Assembly (NCBI RefSeq): GCF_000400995.2
Contig: NZ_DF238929.1
Coordinates: forward strand, 1 to 64,000
DNA length: 64,000 nucleotides
Origin: Acidovorax sp. MR-S7
Lineage (GTDB): Bacteria; Pseudomonadota; Gammaproteobacteria; Burkholderiales; Burkholderiaceae_C
Direction: 5' to 3'
The notes beneath the pieces are model-generated. The model did not search any database. It was not told where the DNA came from and worked only from the letters and a program-made list of their open reading frames with translations. Made by a program: the position numbers and the translations under genes. This document shows, piece by piece, positions 9,840-18,818 of the stretch; positions within the stretch are counted from its first letter, which is position 1, and each line of letters opens with the position of its first letter.

Positions 9840-10805
9840 TCACGGGCGCTTGGCGTAGCGCTGCGCCAGCACGGCGCAGACCATGAGCTGCATCTGGTGG
9901 AAGATCATCAGCGGCAGCACGATCATGCCGGCCGCCTGCGAGGCGAACAGCACCTTGGCCATGGGCACGCCGCTCAGCAGGCTCTTCTTGGAGCCGCAGA
10001 AGACGATGGTGATCTCGTCCTCCTTGGAAAAGCCCAGACGCCGCGACACCCAGGTGGTGAAGCCCAGCACCGCCGCCAGCAGCACCGCGCACACGGCCAC
10101 CAGCCCGGCCAGGGCCGGCAGCGGCAGCATGCGCCACAGGCCGCCGACCACGGCCGCGCTGAACGCGGTGTAGACCACGAGCAGCACCGAGCCCTGGTCC
10201 ACGAACTTCAGCACCTTCGCGTTGCGCGCGATGAACGGGCCGATCCACGGGCGCAGCAGGTGCCCGGCCACGAAGGGCAGCAGCAGCTGCAACATGATGC
10301 GCCCGATGCTGCCCAGCACGTCCTGCTGGGCGCTGCCGGCCTGCGGCAGCACCAGGCCTACCAGCACCGGCGTGAGGACGATGCCCATCAGCGTGGAGGC
10401 CGAGGCGCTGCAGATGGCCGCCGCCATGTTGCCCCGCGCCACCGCGGTGAAGGCGATGGCCGACTGCACCGTGGCCGGCAGCACGCACAGGAACAGCACG
10501 CCGGTGTACAGCTCGGGCGTCACCAGCGGCTGCAGCACGGGGCGCAGCGCCAGGCCCAGCACCGGGAACAGCACGAAGGTGCTGGCCACTACCAGCAGGT
10601 GCAGCCGCCAGTGGCCCAGGCCGGCCAGCACCGCCTCGCGCGAGAGCTTGGCGCCGTGCATGAAGAACAGCAGGGCCACCACGCCCACGGTGGCTTTCTC
10701 CAGGAAAGCCGCGGCCATGCCCGAGGCCGGCGCCACGCTGGCCAGCACCACGGTGGCGACGAGCGCGAGGGTGAAGTTGTCGGGAAGCAGGCGGGAGCGG
10801 GCCAT
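9840..10805 (-). CDS. Bile acid:sodium symporter family protein (SLC10A7/YfeH type)
   Basis: A membrane protein of 321 residues with about ten hydrophobic segments. Features of this branch are the LLFFMHGAKLS motif near residue 45, the LPATVQSAIAFTAVARGN motif near residue 125 and GSKKSLLSGVPMA in the second half. Bacterial members are named after the bile acid transporter, but their real substrates are mostly unknown. The gene stands alone; a palindromic element lies immediately upstream, between its start and the end of the truncated Bug gene. Confidence 0.88.
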   Translation of the reverse strand: MARSRLLPDNFTLALVATVVLASVAPASGMAAAFLEKATVGVVALLFFMHGAKLSREAVLAGLGHWRLHLLVVASTFVLFPVLGLALRPVLQPLVTPELYTGVLFLCVLPATVQSAIAFTAVARGNMAAAICSASASTLMGIVLTPVLVGLVLPQAGSAQQDVLGSIGRIMLQLLLPFVAGHLLRPWIGPFIARNAKVLKFVDQGSVLLVVYTAFSAAVVGGLWRMLPLPALAGLVAVCAVLLAAVLGFTTWVSRRLGFSKEDEITIVFCGSKKSLLSGVPMAKVLFASQAAGMIVLPLMIFHQMQLMVCAVLAQRYAKRP

Positions 10806-10843
10806 GGGCAGCAGTCGTGCGAAGGGAAAGGCAGGATTCTAAC

Positions 10844-10898
10844 GAAATAAGCCGCCAGCGCCCGTCCAACAAGCGCAAGCAGCTATTATTTCAGGAGC
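10844..10898 (+). repeat. Dispersed palindromic element, copy 2
   Basis: Reads AAATAAGCCGCCAGCGC, then a loop, CAAGCGCAAGCAGCTATT and TTTCAGGAGCAA. The left arm is degenerate. It lies between the symporter start (10805) and the stop of the Bug remnant (10917), and shows the full right end (TTTCAGnAGCAA) that is also seen in copy 8. Confidence 0.8.
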
Positions 10899-10916
10899 AA
10901 CAGGAAACGACCTGCC

Positions 10917-11699
10917 CTAGTTGCCGTCGAGCACGATGTTCGCCGCGCTGGCCACCTTGGCCCAGCGCGCCGCGTCTTCCGACCAGAACTGCCGCAGCGC
11001 CTCCTGCTGCAGCAGGTGCGGCTCCGCGCCCTGGGCCTGCATGGCCGCCACCACGTCGGGCGCGGAGACCAGCGCGGCGAGCGCCTCGCGCAGCCGCTCG
11101 GCCACCGCCACGGGCAGTTTCGCGGGCGCGGCCACGCCGAACCAGGCGGTCACGTCGAAGCCGGGCACGCCGGCCTCGACCATGGTGGGCACGTCGGGCA
11201 GCGTGCCGCTGCGCTCGCGCGCGGTGACGGCCAGGGCGCGGATGGTGCCGGCCTTGATGTGGGACACCGCCGCCGGCAGGTTGTCGAACATCACGTCCAC
11301 CTCGCCCGCCAGCAGGGCCGTCATGGCCCCGGCCGCGCCGCGGTAGGGCACGTGGGTGATCTGCGTGCCGGTGAGGCTCTTGTACAGCTCCATGCACAGG
11401 TGCAGCGAAGTGCCGTTGCCGTTGGAGCCGTAGTTCAACTGTCCCGGCTGCGCGCGGGCACGCTCGGTGAGCTGCGCCACGCTGCGCACCGGGCTCTTGG
11501 CATTGACGAGCAGCACGTTCTGCACGCGGCCGAGCAGCGCCACGGGCTCCAGCTGCGCCGGCTGATAGGGCAGCGACTTGTAGATCGCCGGCCCGATGGT
11601 CAGCGGGGGCGAGGCCATCAGCAGCGTGTAGCCGTCGGGCGCGGCGCGCGCCACGTCGGCCGCGCCCAGGTGGCCGCCCACGCCCGGCTTGTTGTCCAC
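10917..11699 (-). pseudogene. TctC/Bug solute-binding protein, 5'-truncated
   Basis: The frame matches the periplasmic Bug family of tricarboxylate or organic acid binding proteins from VDNKPGVGGHLGAADVARAAPDGYTLL onward (about 260 residues, ending NIVLDGN). Family motifs include the APDGYTLL segment, LNYGSNGNGTSLHLC, ITHVPYRGAAGAMTALLAGEVDVMFDN and TMVEAGVPGFDVTAWFG. The normal signal peptide, the first strand and the YPxKPIR region, about 50-60 residues, are missing. Upstream of about 11,699 the open frame continues only as the antisense of the hydrolase gene. Without a signal peptide it cannot reach the periplasm, so it is probably a pseudogene. Confidence 0.82.
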
Positions 11700-12588
11700 G
11701 CTGGGCGACCCGGCAGGCCTGCCGGTGCTGGCGCTGCACGGCACGCTGCAGTCGGGCGCGGCGCTGCTGGGCCCGCAGTTCGGCGGCGAGCTGTTCGGCC
11801 CCGGCCAGCCCCTGGACGCGCGCCGCCACTTCATCATCGTGCCCGACGCCATCGGCACCGGCCGCTCCAGCAAGCCGTCGGACGGGCTGCGCACGCGCTT
11901 TCCGAACTACGGCTACGGCGACATGGTGCGCGCGCAGCACCTGCTGGTGACCGAACGCCTGGGCCTCGCTCGCCTGCGGCTGGTCATCGGCAACTCCATG
12001 GGCGGCATGCACACCTGGATGTGGGCGCAGCAGCACCCGGACATGGTGGACATCGCCGTACCCATGGCCTCCCTGCCCACGCCCATGGCGGGCCGCAACT
12101 GGATGCTGCGCCGCATGCTGTGCGAATCGATCCGCCAGGACCCGGCATGGCAGGGCGGCGACTATGCCCGGCAGCCGCCCAGCCTGCACTTGGCCGCCAC
12201 CTTCTTCGCCCTGGCCACCAACGGCGGCGACCTGGCGCTGCAGCACCAGGCGCCCACGCGTGCGCTGGCCGACGCGCTGGTGGACGCGCGCCTGGCCGCC
12301 CCGCCCACGGCCGACGCCAACGACATGCTCTACCAATGGGAAGCCTCGGGCGGCTACGATGCCTCGCAGAACCTAGAATCCATCCGCGCCGCCGTGCTCG
12401 CCATCCTGTCGGACGATGACGAACGCTACCCGCCCGCGCTGGGCCTGCTGGAGGCTGCCATGACCCGCGTACCGCGCGGCCGCATCCTGCGCATCCCCGC
12501 CAGCACCGCCACGGCAGGGCATGCCACCACGGGGCAGGCGCGCTGGTGGAAGCAGGCACTCACCCAACTGCTCGAGGAGACACCGTAA
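11689..12588 (+). pseudogene. Alpha/beta hydrolase of the homoserine acetyltransferase-like type, 5'-truncated
   Basis: Encodes an alpha/beta hydrolase: oxyanion loop LHGTLQSGA, GTGRSSKPSDG, nucleophile elbow GNSMGGMH, Asp in ILSDDDERYP and His in ATAGHATTGQ, although the region around the His is unusual. Relatives start 60 or more residues earlier with a signal peptide or a strand leading into YxTLGDP. Here similarity begins abruptly at TLGDPAG, and the only start is a TTG at 11689 inside the neighbouring Bug frame. The natural 5' end appears deleted together with that of the Bug gene. The catalytic core remains, so some expression from a new start cannot be excluded. Confidence 0.75.
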
Positions 12589-12593
12589 CCGCC

Positions 12594-13337
12594 ATGACCG
12601 CCGCCTTCAGCGCCATCGCCCCCGCCCTCAAGCTGGCCGACCGCGTCGCCCAGCAGCTGGAGGAACAGATCCGCGCCGGCCGCCTGCATCCCGGCGAGAA
12701 GCTGCCCACCGAGGCCGAGCTGGTGCGCCAGCTGGGGGTGAGCCGCACCGTGGTGCGCGAGGCCGTCTCGCGCCTGCATTCGCGCAACCTGGTCGAGCCG
12801 CGCCAGGGCAGCGGCGTCTACGTGAAGGCCGCGGGTATCGAGCCGCTGGACCTGGACAGCCTGCGCCAGACGCAGCAGGACGCGGTGATCCAGATCGCCG
12901 AGGTGCGCCGCGCGCTGGAGGCCGAGGTGGCCGAGCTGGCCGCGCAGCGCCGCAGCGCGGACGACCTGGGACGCATCCACGCGGCCGTGGCCGCGCTGGC
13001 CGAAGCCGTGCGCCAGGGCGGCGACGGCGTGCAGGAGGACGTGGCCTTCCACCGCACCATCGCCCAGGCGGCGCACAACGCATTTCTTCTCAGCACGCTG
13101 GATTACCTGGCGCAGTTCCTGCGCGGCGGCACGCGCGTGACGCGGGCCAACGAGGCCCGGCGCGCCGACTTCGCCGAGGCCGTGACGGCCGAGCATGCGC
13201 GCATCGTGGCCGCCATCGAGGCCGGCGATGCAGCCGCTGCGCGCCAGGCCGCTGCGGGGCACATGAGCAACGCGATCATCCGCATCCGGCAGGCGGACGC
13301 GGGCTTCTGGCAGAACGAGGCCGCCTACCAGCCGTAG
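12594..13337 (+). CDS. FadR/GntR-family transcriptional regulator
   Basis: A 247-residue regulator. The N-terminal winged helix-turn-helix is typical GntR (KLPTEAELVRQLGVSRTVVREAVSRL, residues 40-65, followed by the wing LVEPRQGSGVYV). The C-terminal all-helical FCD domain (residues 100-235) has the metal or effector site residues in EVRRALE, DVAFHRTIAQAAHN and EHARIVAAIEAGD. The ligand is unknown; relatives control sugar-acid or organic-acid catabolism. ATG at 12594 is six bases after the hydrolase stop, so the two were probably cotranscribed, and the regulator may have controlled the hydrolase/Bug pair before the deletion. Confidence 0.9.
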   Translation: MTAAFSAIAPALKLADRVAQQLEEQIRAGRLHPGEKLPTEAELVRQLGVSRTVVREAVSRLHSRNLVEPRQGSGVYVKAAGIEPLDLDSLRQTQQDAVIQIAEVRRALEAEVAELAAQRRSADDLGRIHAAVAALAEAVRQGGDGVQEDVAFHRTIAQAAHNAFLLSTLDYLAQFLRGGTRVTRANEARRADFAEAVTAEHARIVAAIEAGDAAAARQAAAGHMSNAIIRIRQADAGFWQNEAAYQP

Positions 13338-14146
13338 AACGCGGCCAGCACCAGCGCCGCCTCGGGCGTGAACGCACCCTGCGCCAGGCGCGCGTGCACC
13401 TCGGCATGGGGCAGGCATTCGAAGCGCTCGACCTCGCCGTCCTGGTTGGCGGGCGCCAGGCCTTGCGGCACCGTGGCGCGGAACCAGTCGATGCGCTCGG
13501 CCATGTAGCCGATGCCGCCGGCCTCGCCGCTGGGCTGGGCGAAATCCACGTGGCCTCCGTGGGCCAGGCCCTGCAGGGCATCCACGCGCAGGCCGGCCTC
13601 CTCCCAGGTTTCGCGTGCCAGGGCCTGCTCCAGGGTGTCGGCGCTGCTCACCATGCCGCCCATCAGCGTGTCCCACATACCGGGGTTGCTGGGCTTGGAC
13701 AGGGAGCGCTGCTGCACCCACAGGCGCGCGCCGTCGGGCGTGCAGCCCACCAGGTGCACGGCCCGGGTAGCGATGCCCAGCACGCGCACGGCGCCGCGCT
13801 CCACGGTGGCGATGCGCCGGCCCTGGCCATCGCACACGGCGAGCTGCTCGTTGCGCCAGGGGCCGCAGCGGCCCGCATCGCGCAGTGCCTGGGCCAGCGC
13901 GCCCAGGGCGGCCGTGGCGTCGCCACCGCGCAGCACCCAGGCAGACGCACCCTCACGCTCCTCCATTGATAGCTGCCAGCGCTTATCCAACAAGCGCTGG
14001 AGGCCTATTTGACCAAAAACCTCCGCATCCACGGAGCCCACCCGTGCGCCCTCCACCCACAGCGGCAGGCGCACCCGCGACGGGCCGCAACCCGCGCAGG
14101 CGCGCGCCGGCGCCACCCAGGCGGGCACGCCCGCGGCAGCGGTCAT
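13325..14146 (-). CDS. Nudix hydrolase (DUF4743 type) carrying an in-frame palindromic element
   Basis: A 273-residue protein. The C-terminal Nudix domain has the box as G-x5-D-x7-RETWEEAGL (D instead of the first E), with LWVQQRSLSKPSNPGMWDTLMGG before it. The N-terminal part resembles DUF4743, seen in thiamine-pyrophosphate-related Nudix proteins; the substrate is not known. Residues of about 45-60 (IGLQRLLDKRWQLS) are encoded by a full copy of the dispersed palindromic element, in frame, so this peptide is foreign to the family. ATG at 14146 overlaps the stop of the upstream quinone oxidoreductase by four bases. The last 13 bases overlap the convergent GntR gene end. Confidence 0.87.
   Translation of the reverse strand: MTAAAGVPAWVAPARACAGCGPSRVRLPLWVEGARVGSVDAEVFGQIGLQRLLDKRWQLSMEEREGASAWVLRGGDATAALGALAQALRDAGRCGPWRNEQLAVCDGQGRRIATVERGAVRVLGIATRAVHLVGCTPDGARLWVQQRSLSKPSNPGMWDTLMGGMVSSADTLEQALARETWEEAGLRVDALQGLAHGGHVDFAQPSGEAGGIGYMAERIDWFRATVPQGLAPANQDGEVERFECLPHAEVHARLAQGAFTPEAALVLAAFYGW
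13967..14014 (-). repeat. Dispersed palindromic element, copy 3, inside the Nudix coding sequence
   Basis: Arms CCAGCGCTT (13976-13984) and AAGCGCTGG (13992-14000) are perfect. The element lies within the reading frame of the Nudix gene, in the orientation that reads L-Q-R-L-L-D-K-R-W-Q-L in the coding strand, without a stop codon or frameshift. Confidence 0.9.
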
Positions 14147-15129
14147 GGCAAGGTCAGGATGGTCGAGCCGGTGGTCTTGCGCGCTTCCAGGTCGCGGTGC
14201 GCCTGCTGCACGTCGCGCAGGCTGTAGCGCTGTGCGATGTGGATCTTCACCTGCCCGCTGGCCACCACGGCGAACAGGTCGTCGGCCATGGCCTGCGTGG
14301 ATTCGCGCGTGGTGATGTGGCTGAACAGCGTCTGGCGCGTGACGTAGAGCGAGCCCTTGGCGCCCAGCATGCCGGGCGCGAACGGCGGCACGGGGCCGGA
14401 GGCGTTGCCGAAGCTGGCCATCAGGCCGAAGGGGCGCAGGCAGTCGAGGGACTTGTCCCAGGTGTCCTTGCCCACACTGTCGTAGACCACCTTCACGCCC
14501 TTGCCGCCGGTGATCTCCTTGACGCGGGCGGCGAAGTCCTCGGTGTTGTAGTTGACGGCGTGGGCCGCGCCGTTGGCCAGCGCGAGCTGGCACTTGGCGT
14601 CGCTGCCCGCCGTGGCGATCAGCTGCAGCCCTAGCGCCTTGGCCCACTGGCAGGCGATGAGGCCCACGCCGCCCGCGGCCGCGTGGAACAGCACGTGGTC
14701 GCCGGGCTGCAGGCCCTGCACGGGCAGCGTTTTCTTGAGCAGGTACTGCGCCGTGAGGCCCTTGAGCATCATCGCCGCGCCGGTCTCGAAGTCGATGGCG
14801 TCGGGCAGCTTGCACACGCACTTGGCAGGCATGACGCGCACCTCGCAGTAGCTGCCCGGCGGCTGGCTGGCATAGGCCGCGCGGTCGCCCGCCTTCAGGT
14901 GCGTGACGCCCTCGCCCACGGCCTCGACCACGCCGGCGGCTTCCATGCCGATGCCGGCAGGCATGTTCAGGGGATACAGGCCGGTGCGGTGGTACACGTC
15001 GATGAAGTTCAGCCCCACCGCGTGGTGGCGGATGCGGATCTCGCCCGGGCCGGGCTCGCCCACCTGCACGTCGACGATCTGGAGTTCCTCGGGGCCACCG
15101 TGCTGGCGGATCTGTACGGCGAGGGTCAT
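14143..15129 (-). CDS. NADPH:quinone oxidoreductase family protein (zeta-crystallin type)
   Basis: A zinc-free medium-chain dehydrogenase of 328 residues that reduces quinones with NADPH one electron at a time in the family prototype. It has the QOR signature VGLNFIDVYHRTGLYP (about 40-55), MEAAGVVEAVGEGV, and the Rossmann fold at HAAAGGVGLIACQWAKALG with TAGSDAK as the phosphate-binding part. The cysteines that bind structural zinc in alcohol dehydrogenases are absent. ATG at 15129 is preferred over an upstream start because AAGGAG precedes it. Its stop overlaps the Nudix start. Confidence 0.92.
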   Translation of the reverse strand: MTLAVQIRQHGGPEELQIVDVQVGEPGPGEIRIRHHAVGLNFIDVYHRTGLYPLNMPAGIGMEAAGVVEAVGEGVTHLKAGDRAAYASQPPGSYCEVRVMPAKCVCKLPDAIDFETGAAMMLKGLTAQYLLKKTLPVQGLQPGDHVLFHAAAGGVGLIACQWAKALGLQLIATAGSDAKCQLALANGAAHAVNYNTEDFAARVKEITGGKGVKVVYDSVGKDTWDKSLDCLRPFGLMASFGNASGPVPPFAPGMLGAKGSLYVTRQTLFSHITTRESTQAMADDLFAVVASGQVKIHIAQRYSLRDVQQAHRDLEARKTTGSTILTLP

Positions 15130-15242
15130 GGGAGCGGTCTCCTTGTTCAGGGGTGGGTTGGCAACGAGCCGCGATCCTGCCATGTTTCGCCTGCCCCTGC
15201 CCCCGGCTCTGACTTCCGTCCTGCCTTACAGTGGCCCCCCCT

Positions 15243-16145
15243 ATGAACCAACGCATCACTCCCGGCACCGCGCTGCTGCTGACCGCCGCGCCGCTGCTGT
15301 GGGCCGGCAACGCCGTGGCCGGCCGCCTGCTCCACACGCTGATCCCGCCCGTCACCCTGAACTTCGCGCGCTGGCTGCTGGCCTTCGCGCTGCTGCTGCC
15401 CCTGGCCTGGCAGGTGCTGCGCCCCTCCAGCCCGCTATGGCCCCACTGGCGGCGCTATGCGCTGCTGGGGCTGCTGGGCATCGGCAGCTACAACGCGCTG
15501 CAGTACATGGCGCTGCAGACCTCCACCCCGCTGAACGTGACCCTGGTGGGCTCGGGCACGCCCGTATGGATGCTGCTGACGGGTGCGCTGTGCTTCGGCG
15601 TGCCGGTGTCGCGCCGGCAGGTGGCGGGCGCGCTGCTGTCGGTAGCGGGCGTGCTGCTGGTGCTCAGCCGCGGCAGCTGGGACCAGCTGCTGGCGCTGCG
15701 GCTGGTGCCAGGCGACCTGTACATGATGCTGGCGACCATCTCGTGGGCGCTCTACAGCTGGCTGCTGGTGCGCACCAGCGAGCCGGCCGGCGTGCGCGGC
15801 GACTGGGCCGCGTTCCTGATGGCGCAGATGGTCTTCGGCCTGCTCTGGTCGGGCGCATTCGCCGCGGGCGAATGGTCGCTGGGCGGCGCCGCGCCCATCG
15901 TGTGGGGCTGGCCGCTGGCGGCGGGCCTGGCGTTCATCGCCGTCGGGCCGGCCATCCTGGCCTACCGCTGCTGGGGCATGGGCGTGCAGCGCGCGGGGCC
16001 GGTGGCGGGAGGCTTCTTCATCAACCTCACGCCGCTGTTCGCGGCCATGCTGTCCGCCGCGCTGCTCGGCGAGGTGCCCCACCTGTACCACGCGCTGGCG
16101 TTCGCGCTCATCGTGGGCGGGATCGTGGTGTCGTCCCGGCGCTGA
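15243..16145 (+). CDS. EamA/DMT-family transporter
   Basis: An inner-membrane protein of 300 residues with ten predicted hydrophobic segments in two EamA repeats (LLWAGNAVAGRLLHTLIPP at the start of the first, ISWALYSWLLVR at the start of the second). This superfamily exports amino acids or metabolites, but the substrate cannot be read from sequence. I chose ATG at 15243 over GTG at 15231. It is divergent from the quinone oxidoreductase and only 12 bases from the convergent GGDEF/EAL gene end. Confidence 0.88.
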   Translation: MNQRITPGTALLLTAAPLLWAGNAVAGRLLHTLIPPVTLNFARWLLAFALLLPLAWQVLRPSSPLWPHWRRYALLGLLGIGSYNALQYMALQTSTPLNVTLVGSGTPVWMLLTGALCFGVPVSRRQVAGALLSVAGVLLVLSRGSWDQLLALRLVPGDLYMMLATISWALYSWLLVRTSEPAGVRGDWAAFLMAQMVFGLLWSGAFAAGEWSLGGAAPIVWGWPLAAGLAFIAVGPAILAYRCWGMGVQRAGPVAGGFFINLTPLFAAMLSAALLGEVPHLYHALAFALIVGGIVVSSRR

Positions 16146-16157
16146 CGAACGACAGGC

Positions 16158-18818
16158 TCACTGGCCGAGGGGCGCGAGCAGCGCTTCCAGCGCGTCCACC
16201 GGCATGGGCCGGCCGAACAGATAGCCCTGGTACACGTCGCAGCCGTGGTCCGAGAGGAAGTCGCGCTGCGCCTCGGTCTCCACGCCCTCAGCCACCACTT
16301 CCAGCTCCAGGTTGCGGGCCATGCCCAGGATGGTCTGCACCACCACGTTGTCGCTGTGGCGCTCGCCCAGGTGGTGTACGAAGGAACGGTCGATCTTGAG
16401 CCGATGCAGCGGCAGCCGCGTGAGGTAGGCCAGCGACGAGTAGCCGGTACCGAAGTCGTCCACCGCGAAGCGCACGCCCTTGGTGCGCAGCTGGTGCATC
16501 TTGGCGATGGAGTCCTGCACGTCCTCCAGCACCAGCGACTCGGTCAACTCCAGCTCCAGCCGGTGCGCTCGCGCGCCGCTCGCCTGCAGCGCCTGGGTGA
16601 CCAGCTCGACGAAGTCGGCCTGGCGGAACTGGCGCGCGCTCACGTTCACGCTCAGCGACAGCCCGCCGAGGCCCGGCTCCTGCGCCCAGCGCGCGAGGAT
16701 GGCGCAGGCGCTGCGCAGCACCCAGTGGCCGATGGCGACGATGAGGTCGCTGTCCTCGGCCACGCCGATGAACTGCGCGGGCGGCACCAGGCCGCGCACG
16801 GGATGGCGCCAGCGCAGCAGCGCCTCCGCACCCACGATGGCGCCGTCCCGCGTGCATTGCGGCTGCAGGTAGAGCAGGAACTGCCCGGCAGGCAGAGCCG
16901 CCTGCAGGTCGGACGCGAGCCGCGCCCGCTCGTTGAGCGCCACCTGCATGCCCGGATCGAAGAAGCACAGCGCGTTGCCGCGCTGGGCCTTGACCTGGTA
17001 CATGGCGATGTCGGCCTGCTTGAGCACCTCGGCCGCGGTCTGCAGCACCTCGCCGAACAGCGTGGCGCCCATGCTGCAGCTGCCGTGGTGCGTCTGCCGG
17101 CCCAGGTGAAAGGGCTGGGCGAGCAGGTGCACGATCTTCTCGCCCACGCGGCGCACCTGCTCGGCGGCGGTGTCGCTGTCGCCGGGCAGGCCCAACAGCA
17201 TGACCACGAACTCGTCGCCCCCCAGGCGCGCCACCATGTCGCTGCCGCGCACGCAGCCTTCGAGGCGCCGCGCCACCTGCTGCAGCAGCTGGTCGCCCAC
17301 CTCGTGGCCCATGCTGTCGTTGAGGGTCTTGAAATGGTCCAGGTCGATGAACAGCACCGCGCCCAGCGTGCCCTCGCGCATCTCCGCCGTGCACGCCTGG
17401 CCGAGCCGGTCCAGCAGCAGGCGGCGGTTGGGCAGGCCGGTGAGCGGGTCGTAGAAGGCCAGGTTCTCGATCTCGGCGGCGGCGCGGCGCAGGTCGGTGA
17501 CGTCGTGGTAGACGATGACCAGCCCGCCTTCGGGCGTGGCGCGCTCGGTGAGCTGCAGGTAGCGTCCCGAAGGCAGCCGCTGCTCGAACGTGCCCTGCGC
17601 GCTGCGCTGCTGCTGCAGCCGCTGCTCGATCCAGGCGCGCTTGTCCTCGGCGCTCATGCCGGGCAGGTTGTAGTGGACCGTGGTTTCCAGCACGCGGCGA
17701 AACGGCAGCCCCACGGCCAGCATTCCTTGCAGCCAGGGAAACATTTCCTCGAAACGCTGGTTCCACTGCACCAGGCAGTGGTCCGCGTCGAGCAGCACGA
17801 AGCCGCTGACCATGGAGCTGAGCGCCTGGTCCAGCGTGGCCTTGGAGCGCGCCGCCACCTGGCGCGCGCCATGCATGCGCTGCAGGTACAGCGTGGCGAA
17901 GATGCCGGCCAGCACCACCGAGGCACCGAACAGCAGCGCCACCAGGGCCATGGAGCGGGCCTCTTCCTCCCACGCGGCCAGGGCCGCGCCGCGCGGCAGG
18001 CTGGCCGTGATCCACAGGTCCGGATAGAGCAAAGGCCGCGCCGACACCATCGCGGGCGCTCCGCTCAGCCGGGCGCTGCCCCCCCAGGAATCGGCGGCGA
18101 TGCCGCCCGCGTCGCCCAGCGGCGGCCCCGCCGCCTGGGTGCGCTCCACCAGGCTCTGTTGCGCCGCCACGCCGATCAGCATCTCGCCACGCCCACGCTC
18201 GAGCGTGACCTCCAGGTCCGACATGCTCAGTCCCTGCATCAGCACCGGCACCAGCGCATCCACGGGCACCTGGGCCAGCGCGAGCAGTTGCGTGCCGTCG
18301 CCCAGCCGCAAGGGACGCGCCACGTACAGCACGCGCTCGGAACTCGCGGTGCTGAGCTGCGGCGCGCTCATCGCGAGCGTGGGCACGGTGGGTGCCATGG
18401 CCGCAGCCAGAAAGCCCGGGGGCAGCTCCACGGCCTGCGGATCGCCGCGGGGGATGGACGAGGCCAGCAGCCGGCCCTGGCCGTCCAGCAGCGCCACGTA
18501 GCGCAGCATCAGGTTCTGGCGCGCGGCGGTGCGCAGCAGCTCGCTGGCCCGTGCCCGGTCGAAATGGTCGCGGTTGCTGGTGGCGAGCTCCAGCAGTTCC
18601 TCGGTGGTGGCCAGCAGCACGTCGAACGCCAGCAGCGTGCGGTTCATGCCGGCCTGCGCGCCCGTGACGAAACGCGTGACGCGCGCCTCGCTCTCGCCCA
18701 GCGCATCGCCATGCGTGCTCTTGAGCAGCAGGCCCACGGTCGCGCCCAGCGCGAGCAGGAAGAGCCCGACCGCGCTCCAGACGGCTAGGCGGGGACGGGG
18801 CAGCGGCGCAAGTCTCAT
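16158..18818 (-). CDS. Membrane GGDEF/EAL protein with periplasmic sensor and PAS domain
   Basis: An 886-residue candidate bifunctional c-di-GMP enzyme. Order: TM1 (11-32), a periplasmic sensor region of about 250 residues, TM2 (about 295-315), a PAS domain (VSGFVLLDADHCLVQWNQRF), GGDEF and EAL. The cyclase site is intact (LGGDEFVV), with an inhibitory I-site RGSD five residues before it. The EAL site also looks intact: EALLRW, SVNVSARQF, ELTES, VDDFGTGYSSL, KIDRSFV, AEGVET and QGYLFGRPMP. ATG at 18818 overlaps the stop of the upstream binding-protein gene by four bases, which suggests that protein delivers the signal. Confidence 0.93.
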   Translation of the reverse strand: MRLAPLPRPRLAVWSAVGLFLLALGATVGLLLKSTHGDALGESEARVTRFVTGAQAGMNRTLLAFDVLLATTEELLELATSNRDHFDRARASELLRTAARQNLMLRYVALLDGQGRLLASSIPRGDPQAVELPPGFLAAAMAPTVPTLAMSAPQLSTASSERVLYVARPLRLGDGTQLLALAQVPVDALVPVLMQGLSMSDLEVTLERGRGEMLIGVAAQQSLVERTQAAGPPLGDAGGIAADSWGGSARLSGAPAMVSARPLLYPDLWITASLPRGAALAAWEEEARSMALVALLFGASVVLAGIFATLYLQRMHGARQVAARSKATLDQALSSMVSGFVLLDADHCLVQWNQRFEEMFPWLQGMLAVGLPFRRVLETTVHYNLPGMSAEDKRAWIEQRLQQQRSAQGTFEQRLPSGRYLQLTERATPEGGLVIVYHDVTDLRRAAAEIENLAFYDPLTGLPNRRLLLDRLGQACTAEMREGTLGAVLFIDLDHFKTLNDSMGHEVGDQLLQQVARRLEGCVRGSDMVARLGGDEFVVMLLGLPGDSDTAAEQVRRVGEKIVHLLAQPFHLGRQTHHGSCSMGATLFGEVLQTAAEVLKQADIAMYQVKAQRGNALCFFDPGMQVALNERARLASDLQAALPAGQFLLYLQPQCTRDGAIVGAEALLRWRHPVRGLVPPAQFIGVAEDSDLIVAIGHWVLRSACAILARWAQEPGLGGLSLSVNVSARQFRQADFVELVTQALQASGARAHRLELELTESLVLEDVQDSIAKMHQLRTKGVRFAVDDFGTGYSSLAYLTRLPLHRLKIDRSFVHHLGERHSDNVVVQTILGMARNLELEVVAEGVETEAQRDFLSDHGCDVYQGYLFGRPMPVDALEALLAPLGQ

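Noticed and set aside
16245-18788. 847-residue plus-strand frame opposite the GGDEF/EAL gene
   Set aside because: It is the antisense of a complete GGDEF/EAL protein and shows no family motif.
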